Positions 17,739 to 26,559 of a stretch of DNA of 64,000 bases are shown here, one piece after another; position 1 is the first letter of the stretch; each line of letters starts with the position of its first letter. Both the position numbers and the translations under genes were made by a program. This DNA is from UBA4416 sp020846025 (GTDB lineage: Bacteria; Bacteroidota; Bacteroidia; B-17B0; Aurantibacillaceae). The notes below the pieces were generated by a model that made no database searches, was not told the DNA's origin, and worked only from the letters and a program-made list of their open reading frames with translations. The DNA is taken from positions 1 through 64,000 of the forward strand of contig CAUJDD010000044.1 in NCBI GenBank assembly GCA_963169295.1. Direction: 5' to 3'.

Positions 17739-18926
17739 TTACTCAAGAATCTCAGTTACCTGACCTGCACCTACAGTACGACCACCTTCACGCATAGCGA
17801 AACGTAATCCTTTATCCATAGCTACTGGAGCATGTAATTCTACAGTAATTGTAACGTTATCTCCTGGCATTACCATTTCACGTCCTGCTTCTAAAGTAAT
17901 TTCTCCAGTTACGTCAGTTGTACGTAAGTAGAATTGAGGACGGTATTTGTTATGGAATGGAGTATGACGTCCGCCTTCTTCTTTTTTAAGAACGTAAACC
18001 TCAGCTTTAAATTTCTTGTGAGCTTTAATTGAACCTGGTTTTACGATTACCATACCACGACGGATATCTTTTTTATCAATACCACGTAATAATAAACCTA
18101 CGTTATCTCCAGCCTCACCGTAATCTAAGATTTTACGGAACATTTCAACACCTGTTACGGTTGAAGTTAATTTTTCTTCTCCCATACCGATGATTTCAAC
18201 AGCATCGTTAGTGTTAATTACACCAGCCTCAATACGACCAGTAGCAACAGTACCACGACCTGTAATTGTAAACACGTCTTCAACTGGCATTAAGAATGGT
18301 TTATCTTTTTCACGAGGAGGAAGTGGAACGTAAGAATCTACAGCGTCCATTAATTCCATAATTTTCTCAACCCATTTTGCGTCTTTATTTAATCCACCTA
18401 AAGCAGAACCTTTAATGATTGGTGTATTATCTCCGTCAAATTTATAGAAAGATAATAATTCGCGGATTTCCATTTCTACTAACTCTAATAACTCAGGGTC
18501 TTCAACTAAATCCACTTTATTCATAAATACAACGATAGCAGGTACACCTACTTGACGAGCTAATAAGATATGCTCACGAGTTTGAGGCATAGGTCCATCA
18601 GTTGCAGCAACTACTAAAATTGCACCGTCCATTTGTGCCGCACCAGTAATCATGTTTTTTACGTAATCCGCGTGACCTGGACAGTCAACGTGAGCGTAGT
18701 GACGACTAGCAGTTTGATATTCTACGTGAGAAGTATTAATGGTAATACCACGTTCTTTTTCTTCTGGAGCGTTATCGATAGAAGAGAAATCGCGTACTTC
18801 TGATAATCCTTTTTCTGCTAATACTGTAGTGATTGCAGCTGTTAAGGTAGTTTTTCCATGGTCAACGTGACCAATAGTTCCAATGTTTACGTGTGGTTTG
18901 GAACGGTCGAATTTTTCTTTAGCCAT
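17739..18926 (-). CDS. tuf: Translation elongation factor Tu
   Basis: The 395-residue GTPase that brings aminoacyl-tRNA to the ribosome. The P-loop GHVDHGKT is at 19-26, followed by the DCPGHADYVKNM and NKVDLVED nucleotide-binding motifs and the two beta-barrel domains ending in GAGQVTEILE. It is complete and lies between tRNA-Thr(GGT) and tRNA-Trp, the normal arrangement in Bacteroidota. Expression probably starts at the tRNA promoter at 19638-19667. Confidence 0.98.
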   Translation of the reverse strand: MAKEKFDRSKPHVNIGTIGHVDHGKTTLTAAITTVLAEKGLSEVRDFSSIDNAPEEKERGITINTSHVEYQTASRHYAHVDCPGHADYVKNMITGAAQMDGAILVVAATDGPMPQTREHILLARQVGVPAIVVFMNKVDLVEDPELLELVEMEIRELLSFYKFDGDNTPIIKGSALGGLNKDAKWVEKIMELMDAVDSYVPLPPREKDKPFLMPVEDVFTITGRGTVATGRIEAGVINTNDAVEIIGMGEEKLTSTVTGVEMFRKILDYGEAGDNVGLLLRGIDKKDIRRGMVIVKPGSIKAHKKFKAEVYVLKKEEGGRHTPFHNKYRPQFYLRTTDVTGEITLEAGREMVMPGDNVTITVELHAPVAMDKGLRFAMREGGRTVGAGQVTEILE

Positions 18927-19019
18927 TGCTGTTTTTTATTTTAGTTGTTATTATTTGTTTATATAGTTTTTAATACTATTCTGTTTCAGTTAATTTTAGA
19001 GATTTAAAACTCATTTTTG

Positions 19020-19091
<72 letters not shown>

Positions 19092-19282
19092 TTAATAAAT
19101 ACAACATCAGGTTATATTTTACTTCTGTTGTGTGCTTTATTTTAAAGAACTTTACTTTTGTATATACGAAAAGTCCCTCAATTTGGGGACATTCAAAAGA
19201 ATTGAGACCGCCAACGCAGGTCTTTTCTGTCTTTTGTCCGTTTATACGGTTATTCGCCAACTTCTCCTTTCATCATTTTTTG

Positions 19283-19355
19283 AGCGGAAGACGGGTCTCG
19301 AACCCGCAACCTCCAGCTTGGAAGGCTGGAGCTCTACCAATTGAGCTACTTCCGC
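19283..19355 (-). tRNA. trnG: tRNA-Gly (anticodon TCC)
   Basis: A 73-base cloverleaf on the minus strand. The acceptor pairs GCGGAAG with CTTCCGC. The anticodon loop CTTCCAA lies between CCAGC and GCTGG. The T-arm contains GTTCGAGAC and no CCA is encoded. The 190-base gap to tRNA-Thr(GGT) holds no gene. Confidence 0.94.
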
Positions 19356-19415
19356 TTTCAATTTAAGGTTTAAGAAACAAGGAGTTGCTTCTTATAAATT
19401 CTTAAATTTTAGCTG

Positions 19416-19496
19416 TGGGCCAGGATGGATTCGAACCACCGAAGCTTGCGCAGCAGATTTACAGTCTGCCCCATTTGGCCACTCTGGTACTGACCC
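19416..19496 (-). tRNA. trnY: tRNA-Tyr (anticodon GTA)
   Basis: An 81-base class II tRNA on the minus strand with a long variable arm (TGCGCAAGCTTCGG). The acceptor pairs GGGTCAG with CTGGCCC, with one T-G pair, and the discriminator is A. The anticodon loop CTGTAAA lies between GCAGA and TCTGC. No CCA is encoded. Confidence 0.95.
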
Positions 19497-19511
19497 AACT
19501 AAAATAAAAAG

Positions 19512-19584
19512 AGCCGAAGAAGGGACTCGAACCCCCGACCTACTGATTACAAATCAGTGGCTCTACCAGCTGAGCTACTTCGGC
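19512..19584 (-). tRNA. trnT: tRNA-Thr (anticodon TGT)
   Basis: A 73-base cloverleaf on the minus strand. The acceptor pairs GCCGAAG with CTTCGGC. The anticodon loop TTTGTAA is flanked by ACTGA/TCAGT. No CCA is encoded. It is the first gene of the tRNA-tuf operon, 15 bases before tRNA-Tyr. Confidence 0.95.
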
Positions 19585-19637
19585 TTATCTTTTCGTTTTT
19601 TGGTTTTTTAAAGAACGTCCCTTTGTTAAAGGGGTTG

Positions 19638-19667
19638 CAAATTTAGTAACAAATTCGGTTGTTGCAA
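19638..19667 (-). promoter_or_regulatory. Promoter of the tRNA-tuf operon
   Basis: On the minus strand TTG (19665-19667) is followed by exactly 19 bases and then TAAATTTG (19638-19645), a perfect match to the Bacteroidota TTG-N19-TAnnTTTG promoter. Transcription would begin about 45 bases before tRNA-Thr(TGT). Confidence 0.7.
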
Positions 19668-19730
19668 AAAAAAATTAAAACTTTTTTTACTTTTTTTTCT
19701 GATTAAGTGAAATAATTTTTATGAGAAATA

Positions 19731-19763
19731 AAAAAACGGTCTTCAGGAAAGAAAAATCGTTTT
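19731..19763 (-). terminator. Terminator after the C1 peptidase gene
   Basis: On the minus strand AAAACG and CGTTTT form the base of a stem with an inner TCTT/AAGA helix, followed by a run of T's. It lies about 20 bases after the stop of the C1 peptidase and would close the sprE operon before the tRNA promoter. Confidence 0.5.
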
Positions 19764-19781
19764 AAAATAAATATTGGATTT

Positions 19782-20963
19782 TTATTGCGTAATGCCTAAT
19801 TTCTTAGCAATTGCAGATGGAATAGCTTTCTTATGTAACATTATACTGGTAGTTTTATACAATACATACGCTTCTGAGGCAAAGAAATAACCATCACATT
19901 CGTTTCTTTTAGTTCCCCAAGAGTTTTTTACAATGTAATAAGGAGTGTTGTTTTGATCTTTTACAATCCCTACAATGTGCATTCCGTGATCGTCTTGGGT
20001 TTCGTAATTATCAAAAGCCTTTTGACGCATTTCTTGTGTGATTTTTAATTGTGGTTGGGGTTTTATAGTGCTTTCCGTTACTTCTTCTTCGCTCATCTCT
20101 GAAAACGGCACTTCGGGAACGATAGCTATTCCATCTTTAAAACGAAATCCTTTCTCACTTACATCTGATGCCCAAGCAATGGTATAACCTGTATTAATAG
20201 CGTTTTGCATTACTTGTTGAAATTCATTAAGTGGTAAATTATACATTTGATCCCAGTTCCAATTATCAGGCACTTCTAAAGTAAATTTACTATAAAATGG
20301 ATGGTGAGTAAATGATGTAAGAAACACATAATCGTCAGGATTTATGCCTGTTGCTTCTAAATAACTTTTAGGAGTGTATTCTTTTCCTTTGTAATTAAAT
20401 TTTTCAGGCACTTTTCCTAAATACGCTTCGCAAACAGACTCTACGGATTGGTGCATAGCTTCAAAATCTATTTGGTTGTTTTTATCATTTGCTACTGCAC
20501 CAACTATTGCCTTGATATTAGCCTCTAGAACGGAATGGTTGTGTTCTGCTTTAGCATCTTTTTTACCAGAATAAACATCTTCTGGAACAATACCGTAGCG
20601 ACGCATCACATTTACAACATCAGAAAACCCTCCACCTTCACCAATGTTTGCTCTACCGTGCATGCGTACATAATTATCAGCTTTTAAAGGATAGGCTTTA
20701 CAAGCTATAAACATTTCTGCTAGGTTAAATTCTTTTCCTTTACCCATTCGTATTAATTCACTTTCAAAGAAAGACAATGAAGAGAATGACCAACAGGTAC
20801 CCGTATGTCCTTGATTTTGTACAGCCGAAGCGTCTAATGATTTTACAACAGTAAATTTATATTCGCTCCCTTTTTTATTAGTTAATGGGCCTTGGTAGGC
20901 CGATTGTGCATGTGTAAATGAAATAACACAGGCTGCAATTGATGTAAAAATTATATGTTTCAT
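19782..20963 (-). CDS. C1 family (PepC/bleomycin-hydrolase-like) cysteine peptidase, exported
   Basis: A 393-residue papain-fold cysteine peptidase with a signal peptide (1-19, ending in THAQ), so it acts in the periplasm or outside the cell, unlike cytosolic PepC. The catalytic residues are C57 in QGHTGTCWSF, H326 in DDHGMHIVGI and N347 in KNSWG. The C terminus resembles bleomycin hydrolase. It lies 11 bases after the small membrane-protein gene and is the last gene of the sprE-bactofilin-atpZ operon; why a peptidase is there is unknown. There is no T9SS tail. Confidence 0.9.
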   Translation of the reverse strand: MKHIIFTSIAACVISFTHAQSAYQGPLTNKKGSEYKFTVVKSLDASAVQNQGHTGTCWSFSSLSFFESELIRMGKGKEFNLAEMFIACKAYPLKADNYVRMHGRANIGEGGGFSDVVNVMRRYGIVPEDVYSGKKDAKAEHNHSVLEANIKAIVGAVANDKNNQIDFEAMHQSVESVCEAYLGKVPEKFNYKGKEYTPKSYLEATGINPDDYVFLTSFTHHPFYSKFTLEVPDNWNWDQMYNLPLNEFQQVMQNAINTGYTIAWASDVSEKGFRFKDGIAIVPEVPFSEMSEEEVTESTIKPQPQLKITQEMRQKAFDNYETQDDHGMHIVGIVKDQNNTPYYIVKNSWGTKRNECDGYFFASEAYVLYKTTSIMLHKKAIPSAIAKKLGITQ

Positions 20964-20974
20964 TGTTGATTTTT

Positions 20975-21361
20975 TTAATTTGAATGAGGTTGTTTAATGT
21001 ATTTGATTAGAAACGAAATCTCAAAAATAGTAAATAAAATGTATTGAAGCATAAAATGGCATGTAAAAGCGAGAGTGTCTGATTTATTAATTAAAGAATA
21101 TATAAAAACAGTTATCATACATAACAACAGCCGCGCCATACTCATTGCCAATGTTTTAAAAACAAATTCTTTAGAGGCTTTCTCTCCAGTTGTAATTAAT
21201 ACATTTGCTAGTAAAGTTGTAACTCCAAAAAACAAAATCGGAATCCAGTAATTAGAGGTCTGAAAGTATTTTGAGGGCAGTGTACTTAACCCGTAAGATA
21301 TGATTAATGCTCCTAAACTAAGCACACAAAGTTGCAAATAATATGTTTTAGAGAGTTTCAT
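20975..21361 (-). CDS. Small four-helix membrane protein next to atpZ
   Basis: A 128-residue protein with four hydrophobic segments (about 8-27, 39-57, 70-92 and 100-122) and no known catalytic motif. It starts three bases after the atpZ stop. In flavobacteria a similar small membrane protein often sits between atpZ and atpB (from memory, a DUF6168-like family), which suggests an ATP synthase assembly or AtpI-like role. Here atpB is not next to it but 31 kb away. The assignment is by size, topology and neighbours only. Confidence 0.55.
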   Translation of the reverse strand: MKLSKTYYLQLCVLSLGALIISYGLSTLPSKYFQTSNYWIPILFFGVTTLLANVLITTGEKASKEFVFKTLAMSMARLLLCMITVFIYSLINKSDTLAFTCHFMLQYILFTIFEISFLIKYIKQPHSN

Positions 21362-21364
21362 TAT

Positions 21365-21595
21365 TTAAGGTTGAGGTTTTATAAAATCTTTAAGCACTAA
21401 ATACATGGCAATTGCAATGGATACAAGGCTTAAAATTATGGTAAAAATAGGTGTTTGGTTTTGGTAATACTCATCTAATTTAAATCCACCAAAACAACCA
21501 CCTCCAATAACAATAGCCATTTGTATGGCTAATCCACTATACTTAGCATAAGCATTAAGCGGTTTTGGATGTTTTTTCGGCTGTTGCTGAAGCAT
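21365..21595 (-). CDS. atpZ: AtpZ/AtpI-type ATP synthase accessory protein
   Basis: A 76-residue protein with two membrane helices (about 23-42 and 51-68). The GGGCFGGFKLDEYY hairpin between them is typical of the AtpZ family, which helps assemble the F-type ATP synthase c-ring and may carry magnesium. Its start overlaps the end of the bactofilin gene by 41 bases in another frame, so translation may be coupled. An internal start closer to residue 16 would remove most of the overlap but would cut the charged N-terminal tail. Confidence 0.75.
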   Translation of the reverse strand: MLQQQPKKHPKPLNAYAKYSGLAIQMAIVIGGGCFGGFKLDEYYQNQTPIFTIILSLVSIAIAMYLVLKDFIKPQP

Positions 21596-21968
21596 TATTT
21601 TGAATGTTTTTTACAACCGCTCCCATATTACAAGTTCCTGTAAAAGTAGCATTTGGCTCTATTGAGATTTTTCCTGTAACAATATCACCAATAATTTTAG
21701 CACTTGCTTTTAAAGATAGTAATTCACTCACATTTAGCTTGCCGTTAATTTCACCCGAAATATCTGCATTTTGGCATTGTACATTTCCCTCAATACTACC
21801 TGATTGACCAACTACTAATTTTCCAGAAATGGAGATGTTTCCTTTTAAGACACCATCAATTCTTGCATCTCCATTTGATGTAATATCACCTACAATTTGG
21901 GTTCCACTACCTATTAAATTAATGGACGAGTTAATAGCTTCGTCTGATTTGTTTGATTTTTGGAACAT
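21555..21968 (-). CDS. Bactofilin (polymer-forming cytoskeletal protein)
   Basis: A 137-residue bactofilin. The core, about residues 17-120, is a beta-helix made of repeating G-x-I/V-x-G turns (for example GDITSNGDARIDGVLKG and GSIEGNVQCQNADISG). Bactofilins polymerise without nucleotides into membrane-associated filaments that position envelope machines. It is encoded between sprE and atpZ, 34 bases after sprE. The neighbourhood suggests a scaffold for the secretion or motility apparatus; this link is inference. Confidence 0.9.
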   Translation of the reverse strand: MFQKSNKSDEAINSSINLIGSGTQIVGDITSNGDARIDGVLKGNISISGKLVVGQSGSIEGNVQCQNADISGEINGKLNVSELLSLKASAKIIGDIVTGKISIEPNATFTGTCNMGAVVKNIQNNASATAEKTSKTA

Positions 21969-22002
21969 GGTATTAATTTTTTGGTTTTACGAAGATACTC
22001 AA

Positions 22003-24699
22003 TTAGTTTAATTTATAATGATCGTCGTAAAACGGTTGATAGTAACTTACCTGTTTTTTCTTAAATAATTTTGGCATATTATCCAATGAAATAGTCATTA
22101 TGGTAAACTCTTCTAATTTTACTTTTCCAGAAAAAACAGATTTGTCTTTCTTTAAATTATCAATATATAAAAGGGCTTCTTGAGCTTGATCAAATGTTTT
22201 GATAATTAAAATCTGACTAATTGCTCCAAATAAACTATTCGTTGTTTCAAGTTTTTTGTTCGCATAAAAATTATTGTTAAAACTTGCTAAATTTGATTTA
22301 AACATTTCAGATACTCCTGAATTATCAGGGAAAACAGCAATCACAAAATGTGGCACATTAAGATTAAGCGAAAAAGTATCTGTGTTTAATGGTATTGTAC
22401 CTTCATTAGTGGCTGTTGCTTCACTCGGATGTTTCATGTTATAAATAACTTCTAAGTAGTTTTGGGCTTGTTTACTAACATCATCCTTAGGATAAAATAT
22501 TTGAATTTGTTTAAGACTAGATTCTAAGGAGTCAATACCTTTTAACTTTCCTTTACAAAGCGCTTTTATAAATGCAAATTTTGGCGCAAAATCATTTTTT
22601 CCAAATTTTGTTTCCGATTCGGTTGATTTTGCAAGTGCTAAGACGTAATTTCCTGATGAATATTCATTGTATGTTTCGGTATAAAACAGTTCAACTTCTC
22701 CTTTTTGTGCTGCTTTATCAGACACATAATTAGGATTTTTAATTATCTGTGCATATTCACTATTTGGATAATCATTTAATAGTTTGTTTTTATAAAAATC
22801 GGCTTGTGACTGATTTTTTACTGAGCTATAAATTCGGTATAATTGAAAATAGGTAGAGAGTTTATACTTATTATTTGGAAAACGATTGTTAAGTTCTTCG
22901 AAAGTGTGAATAGCTTTTTTGTTGTTATTTAGCTCCTCTTTATATGTGCTTGCTAGGTTGTAATAGGCATCCACAATTTTTATATTTGATTTCTTCATCA
23001 ATGAATCCGTAAGGGGTAAATCAGCTAAATAATACTCTACGTTTTTTTTGTCTTTTATTGCTTTTGGTTTAGTACCATCTACTGTTAATTCATCTGTTAA
23101 CGAGTCTTTACTGCTAACATTTTCATCAAGCATAAAAGTTTTTTGACTTCTTCGCCAGTTATCTTCTAATTTTCGATTGCCCCATTTTTTTATAAAATCA
23201 TTTAAACCAAAACTTAATGTGGTTTGATTATAAAAATACCAATCTCCCTTCGTACCTGTACTCATGGTAGGCAATCCGTTATTTGGTAGGCCGGCATTTA
23301 TCGTTGGATTTGCGTTTTGAGCGGCCATTAATTCCATTTCTTCTTTTTTACGCTCTTCTTCGGCTTCTATTTTTTCAATCATTTTTTCTATATAGCGTGT
23401 TCTATCCGATTCACTCATTTTGGCTACTTTTTGCAAGCTATCCTCACGCTGAATGGTGCGAATGTAACTCACTAAGGTTTCTAATGTTGTTTTACGTTTG
23501 CTTATAAATTCATAATCTTTATAATCTTTGGGTAATGACATCATCGTGCTATCGTAATAAGCTCCTGAAGCAGTATAATCAGCGTTTTCAAAATTAATTT
23601 CTCCTAATTTTAAATAGGATAATGCTTTTTGTTTTGGGTTTTGGGTACTATTTTGAACCGATAACTTATAATAACCAATTGCTTCTTCTTGTTTTTTTTC
23701 TTTTTCAGATATTTCTCCAAGGGTGTAATAAATGATGTCTAAATATTCTGTGTTTTTTACGTCATTAATCATTTTAAGTAATTCACGCTTGGTTTTTGCG
23801 GCATTACTTATATCCACCAATCTCGACATTTTCATTTTTGCCTGAAAAACAAGTTCGTAATTTGGTTTTAAATCAATGGTTTTTTTATAGTACTGAATAG
23901 CTTTTTTGTTACTTTTCTTTTCTTCTTCTAATTGGGCAAGAATAAATGCATATCTTGAACGGGTAACTTTTGGAGGTCTTGCAGTTAGTTTCATCCAGTA
24001 TTTAGATATTGGATTTTTTCCTTTATCATCGCCTCCTTTCATGGCAATAATTAAAGCCTCTTGAGCTTCTTTATACATGCCACGTTTAATGTAATAATCA
24101 GCCCGTAGGGCAGGTAATTGTCTTTTAGCATATTTAGAGATTTTAGGTTCATCTTTTAATAAACCAATAATAGCCTCTGTTTGGGTTATAGAACCAATTT
24201 CGCTATACGATTTTGCCAACCATATCAATGCTTTATGCTTATCTTTTGATTTATAGCTCCTAATCACATATTCAAATGCCTCGATGCCAGAAAAGAACTC
24301 ACGTTTATAGAATCGAGAGATACCTATTACATTCCAGTTATTATCAATCCATTTACCTGCTGTTGTAATTTCATTACCATGTTTGTCTTTTATGGTATGG
24401 CGCTGGATGCAATTTGATGATTTCTTTATGGCTTTATCAAACTCAGGAAATGTGGCTTTTGCATTTTCGTTAGTAGGTACTAAAAAAACTGGCAATAGCC
24501 TATCATAATCAAACTTATAACCTAAGCGTATTTTTTCTTCACCTTCTTTAATATTCTCCATAGCATAATAATAACCATTGTATCTTGCTGTAAGGTTATG
24601 GTAACCACGATGTACAAATGTGTTTTTATTAGTTTTACAAGCTGTTAGCAATAATACAACTGTAACACAAGTTAAAATATGTTGTTTTAGGTGTCTCAA
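22003..24699 (-). CDS. sprE: Type IX secretion / gliding lipoprotein SprE (PorW)
   Basis: An 898-residue lipoprotein with a lipobox ending in LLTAC (C21), so it is anchored to a membrane. Residues about 130-420 and 580-740 are helical tetratricopeptide-like repeats. The N-terminal HRGYHNLTARYNGYYYAMENI segment is characteristic of the SprE/PorW family. In Flavobacterium johnsoniae SprE, and in Porphyromonas PorW, is required for T9SS secretion and, where present, gliding. It is the first gene of a five-gene minus-strand operon and diverges from the M23 gene over a 68-base spacer. Confidence 0.9.
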   Translation of the reverse strand: MRHLKQHILTCVTVVLLLTACKTNKNTFVHRGYHNLTARYNGYYYAMENIKEGEEKIRLGYKFDYDRLLPVFLVPTNENAKATFPEFDKAIKKSSNCIQRHTIKDKHGNEITTAGKWIDNNWNVIGISRFYKREFFSGIEAFEYVIRSYKSKDKHKALIWLAKSYSEIGSITQTEAIIGLLKDEPKISKYAKRQLPALRADYYIKRGMYKEAQEALIIAMKGGDDKGKNPISKYWMKLTARPPKVTRSRYAFILAQLEEEKKSNKKAIQYYKKTIDLKPNYELVFQAKMKMSRLVDISNAAKTKRELLKMINDVKNTEYLDIIYYTLGEISEKEKKQEEAIGYYKLSVQNSTQNPKQKALSYLKLGEINFENADYTASGAYYDSTMMSLPKDYKDYEFISKRKTTLETLVSYIRTIQREDSLQKVAKMSESDRTRYIEKMIEKIEAEEERKKEEMELMAAQNANPTINAGLPNNGLPTMSTGTKGDWYFYNQTTLSFGLNDFIKKWGNRKLEDNWRRSQKTFMLDENVSSKDSLTDELTVDGTKPKAIKDKKNVEYYLADLPLTDSLMKKSNIKIVDAYYNLASTYKEELNNNKKAIHTFEELNNRFPNNKYKLSTYFQLYRIYSSVKNQSQADFYKNKLLNDYPNSEYAQIIKNPNYVSDKAAQKGEVELFYTETYNEYSSGNYVLALAKSTESETKFGKNDFAPKFAFIKALCKGKLKGIDSLESSLKQIQIFYPKDDVSKQAQNYLEVIYNMKHPSEATATNEGTIPLNTDTFSLNLNVPHFVIAVFPDNSGVSEMFKSNLASFNNNFYANKKLETTNSLFGAISQILIIKTFDQAQEALLYIDNLKKDKSVFSGKVKLEEFTIMTISLDNMPKLFKKKQVSYYQPFYDDHYKLN

Positions 24700-24710
24700 A
24701 AAAATATATG

Positions 24711-24757
24711 CAAAAATAAGCTAATAACGACAAAGTCGTAAATTTAGTATATTTTTG
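24711..24757. promoter_or_regulatory. Divergent sprE/M23 promoter region with central dyad
   Basis: On the minus strand TATTTTTG (24711-24718) is a -7 box for sprE; on the plus strand TATTTTTG (24750-24757) is one for the M23 gene. Between them lies a dyad, ACGAC-AAA-GTCGT (24727-24739), placed over both expected -33 regions. It is a candidate operator for control of both units. Confidence 0.5.
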
Positions 24758-24767
24758 TGCATTAAGT

Positions 24768-25643
24768 ATGTCTGAGCAAAAAAATAGTCGTTGGAGAATT
24801 TTTACTGAGCAATTAAGAAACAAATACCGCTTAGTGATTTTAAATGATGAATCTTTTGCTGAAAAATTTTCTTTACGTCTGTCTCCCTTAGGGCTTATTA
24901 TTTTACTAAGCAGTATTACTATTGTAATGACAACTGCGGTAATTAGTTTGGTAGCTTTTACTTCATTAAGAGAGTACATTCCAGGATATGGTAACATTAA
25001 TGACCGAAAAGATATTTTATTATTAAGCAATAAAGCCGATTCGCTTGAAAACATTCTTTCAGCGAGAGATTGGTATATTAACAATCTTTTAAATGTTTTT
25101 AATGAAAAAACTGAAGGGAAACCAATAAAACCAACAAAAGACTCTACGGGAAAATATAGCAAAATTGATGTTAAACCCAGTGAAGATGATCAAAAATTGA
25201 GAGAAGATATAGAATCCAATCAAATAGCATCTACAAGCGATAAAGTAACGGCCAACAAATTAGGATTACTAGGACATTACTTCTTTTTTACACCTTCAAA
25301 GGGCATTGTAACTAGTTCATATAACGTTGCCGAACAGCATTTTGGTGTTGATATCGTAACTAAAGAAGATGAGATTGTAAAATCAGTGTTAGATGGCACG
25401 GTAGTTTTCACAAATTTTACTTCAAGCGATGGTTATGTTGTTCAGATTCAACACAATAACAACATTATAAGTATCTACAAACATTTATCGGAAACCACCA
25501 AAAAAGCAGGTGATATTATTAAAGCTGGAGAATCAATAGGGGTGGTTGGAAATACTGGAGAGAATAGTAAAGGAACACATTTACATTTTGAACTTTGGTA
25601 TAATGGCTTTCCATTAAACCCACAAAATTATGTAGTTTTTTAG
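24768..25643 (+). CDS. M23 (LytM-type) peptidase, membrane-anchored
   Basis: A 291-residue protein with one N-terminal membrane helix (about 43-68) and no signal peptidase site. A periplasmic linker precedes a C-terminal LytM/M23 domain (about 170-291) that cuts or binds peptidoglycan cross-links. Zinc ligands are H191 and D195 in HFGVDIV, and H271 and H273 in THLHFELW; since all are present it is likely active. Divergent from sprE, so it may be co-regulated and clear room in the wall for envelope machinery. The last residues (NPQNYVVF) are typical for the family. Confidence 0.9.
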   Translation: MSEQKNSRWRIFTEQLRNKYRLVILNDESFAEKFSLRLSPLGLIILLSSITIVMTTAVISLVAFTSLREYIPGYGNINDRKDILLLSNKADSLENILSARDWYINNLLNVFNEKTEGKPIKPTKDSTGKYSKIDVKPSEDDQKLREDIESNQIASTSDKVTANKLGLLGHYFFFTPSKGIVTSSYNVAEQHFGVDIVTKEDEIVKSVLDGTVVFTNFTSSDGYVVQIQHNNNIISIYKHLSETTKKAGDIIKAGESIGVVGNTGENSKGTHLHFELWYNGFPLNPQNYVVF

Positions 25644-26128
25644 CCCAAATTTTACTTATACTCCTGTGGGAGTAAGTTAAACCAAAATAAAGATTGTTTA
25701 GCATATTTAAAATTACAAGTGTTTTTAAGCAACTTGTTACTCAGTTTTAGTGTTTCGTTTCGGATAAAACCTTCTAATTCATCCAGATTTTTTTGCAGAA
25801 TTTAGTTCAGGGCTATAAGGAAGTAAAAAAATTAGGGTAATATTACTCGGAATTATCACTGTTTTGGATTTATCCCAAATTATGCATTATCAATTTCTGA
25901 TATACAATCTTGGTTAAACTCTGAGTTTGATTACAAGAAGATGAAATATGAGATGAAAAAGTAAAGATTAAACTAGAAGCCGTACAATTTGGTTTTAAAG
26001 ATTTAAGTATAAACGATTTATCTTATATTATAACAATTTGGTTATCATGGTGTTATATTTTGTTGGTTATTAAAAATAGACTGAATGGAAAAAAAATCTA
26101 AAAACTTTTCAGTATCAAATAATTAGCT
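25644..26128. other. Intergenic region with possible gene remnant
   Basis: About 490 bases without a complete gene. A weak hairpin (ACTTATACTCC with GGAGTAAGT, 25654-25677) follows the M23 stop. From about 25836 to 25964 one + frame stays open without an ATG and reads a protein-like stretch (FGFIPNYALSISDIQSWLN), ending in a Lys-rich tail; it may be the 3' end of a decayed gene. I cannot name its family. The rpsF promoter follows. Confidence 0.4.
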
Positions 26129-26136
26129 TATATTTG
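26129..26136 (+). promoter_or_regulatory. -7 box for the rpsF operon
   Basis: TATATTTG followed by CACCCC is a perfect TAnnTTTG box, 24 bases before the rpsF ATG. A TTTTC at 26106-26110 lies at the expected -33 distance but is not a good TTG. The leader is too short for the S6:S18-binding leader known in other bacteria. Confidence 0.6.
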
Positions 26137-26160
26137 CACCCCTAATTTAAAATTATAAAC

Positions 26161-26529
26161 ATGGAAAAACGTTATGAGACGGTCTTCATTTTAACTCCCG
26201 TTTTGTCTGATGATCAGGCAAAGGAGGCCGCAAAAAAGTTTGAAAAAATCCTTACGGATTTGGGAGCAAAAATTAATCACAAAGAAAACTGGGGCTTAAA
26301 AAAATTAGCTTACCCTATCCAAAAGAAAACAACTGGGTTTTATCACCTTATTGATTTTACTGGAAAAGGAACTGAAATTACTGAATTAGAAATTCAGTTT
26401 AAACGTGATGAACGTATTTTACGTTTCTTAACTGTGTCATTAGATAAACATGCTGCTGCATGGGCTGACAAAAGACGCGGAAAACAAGGTGAAGCAAAAC
26501 CAGCTAAAACTAAAAAAGCAGAAGCTTAA
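26161..26529 (+). CDS. rpsF: 30S ribosomal protein bS6
   Basis: The 122-residue S6 of the small-subunit platform, where it pairs with S18. It begins MEKRYETVFILTPVLSD, contains KLAYPIQKKTTGFYHLIDF and ends in a Lys/Ala-rich tail (about 105-122). It is the first gene of rpsF-rpsR-rplI, with 30 bases before rpsR. No Shine-Dalgarno is seen. Confidence 0.97.
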   Translation: MEKRYETVFILTPVLSDDQAKEAAKKFEKILTDLGAKINHKENWGLKKLAYPIQKKTTGFYHLIDFTGKGTEITELEIQFKRDERILRFLTVSLDKHAAAWADKRRGKQGEAKPAKTKKAEA

Positions 26530-26559
26530 TTTATTAACCCAAAAAACAGATTAATTACA

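Noticed and set aside
24635..25162. A 175-codon minus frame opposite the M23 gene
   Set aside because: It is the reverse shadow of a gene with clear catalytic motifs and also overlaps the sprE promoter.
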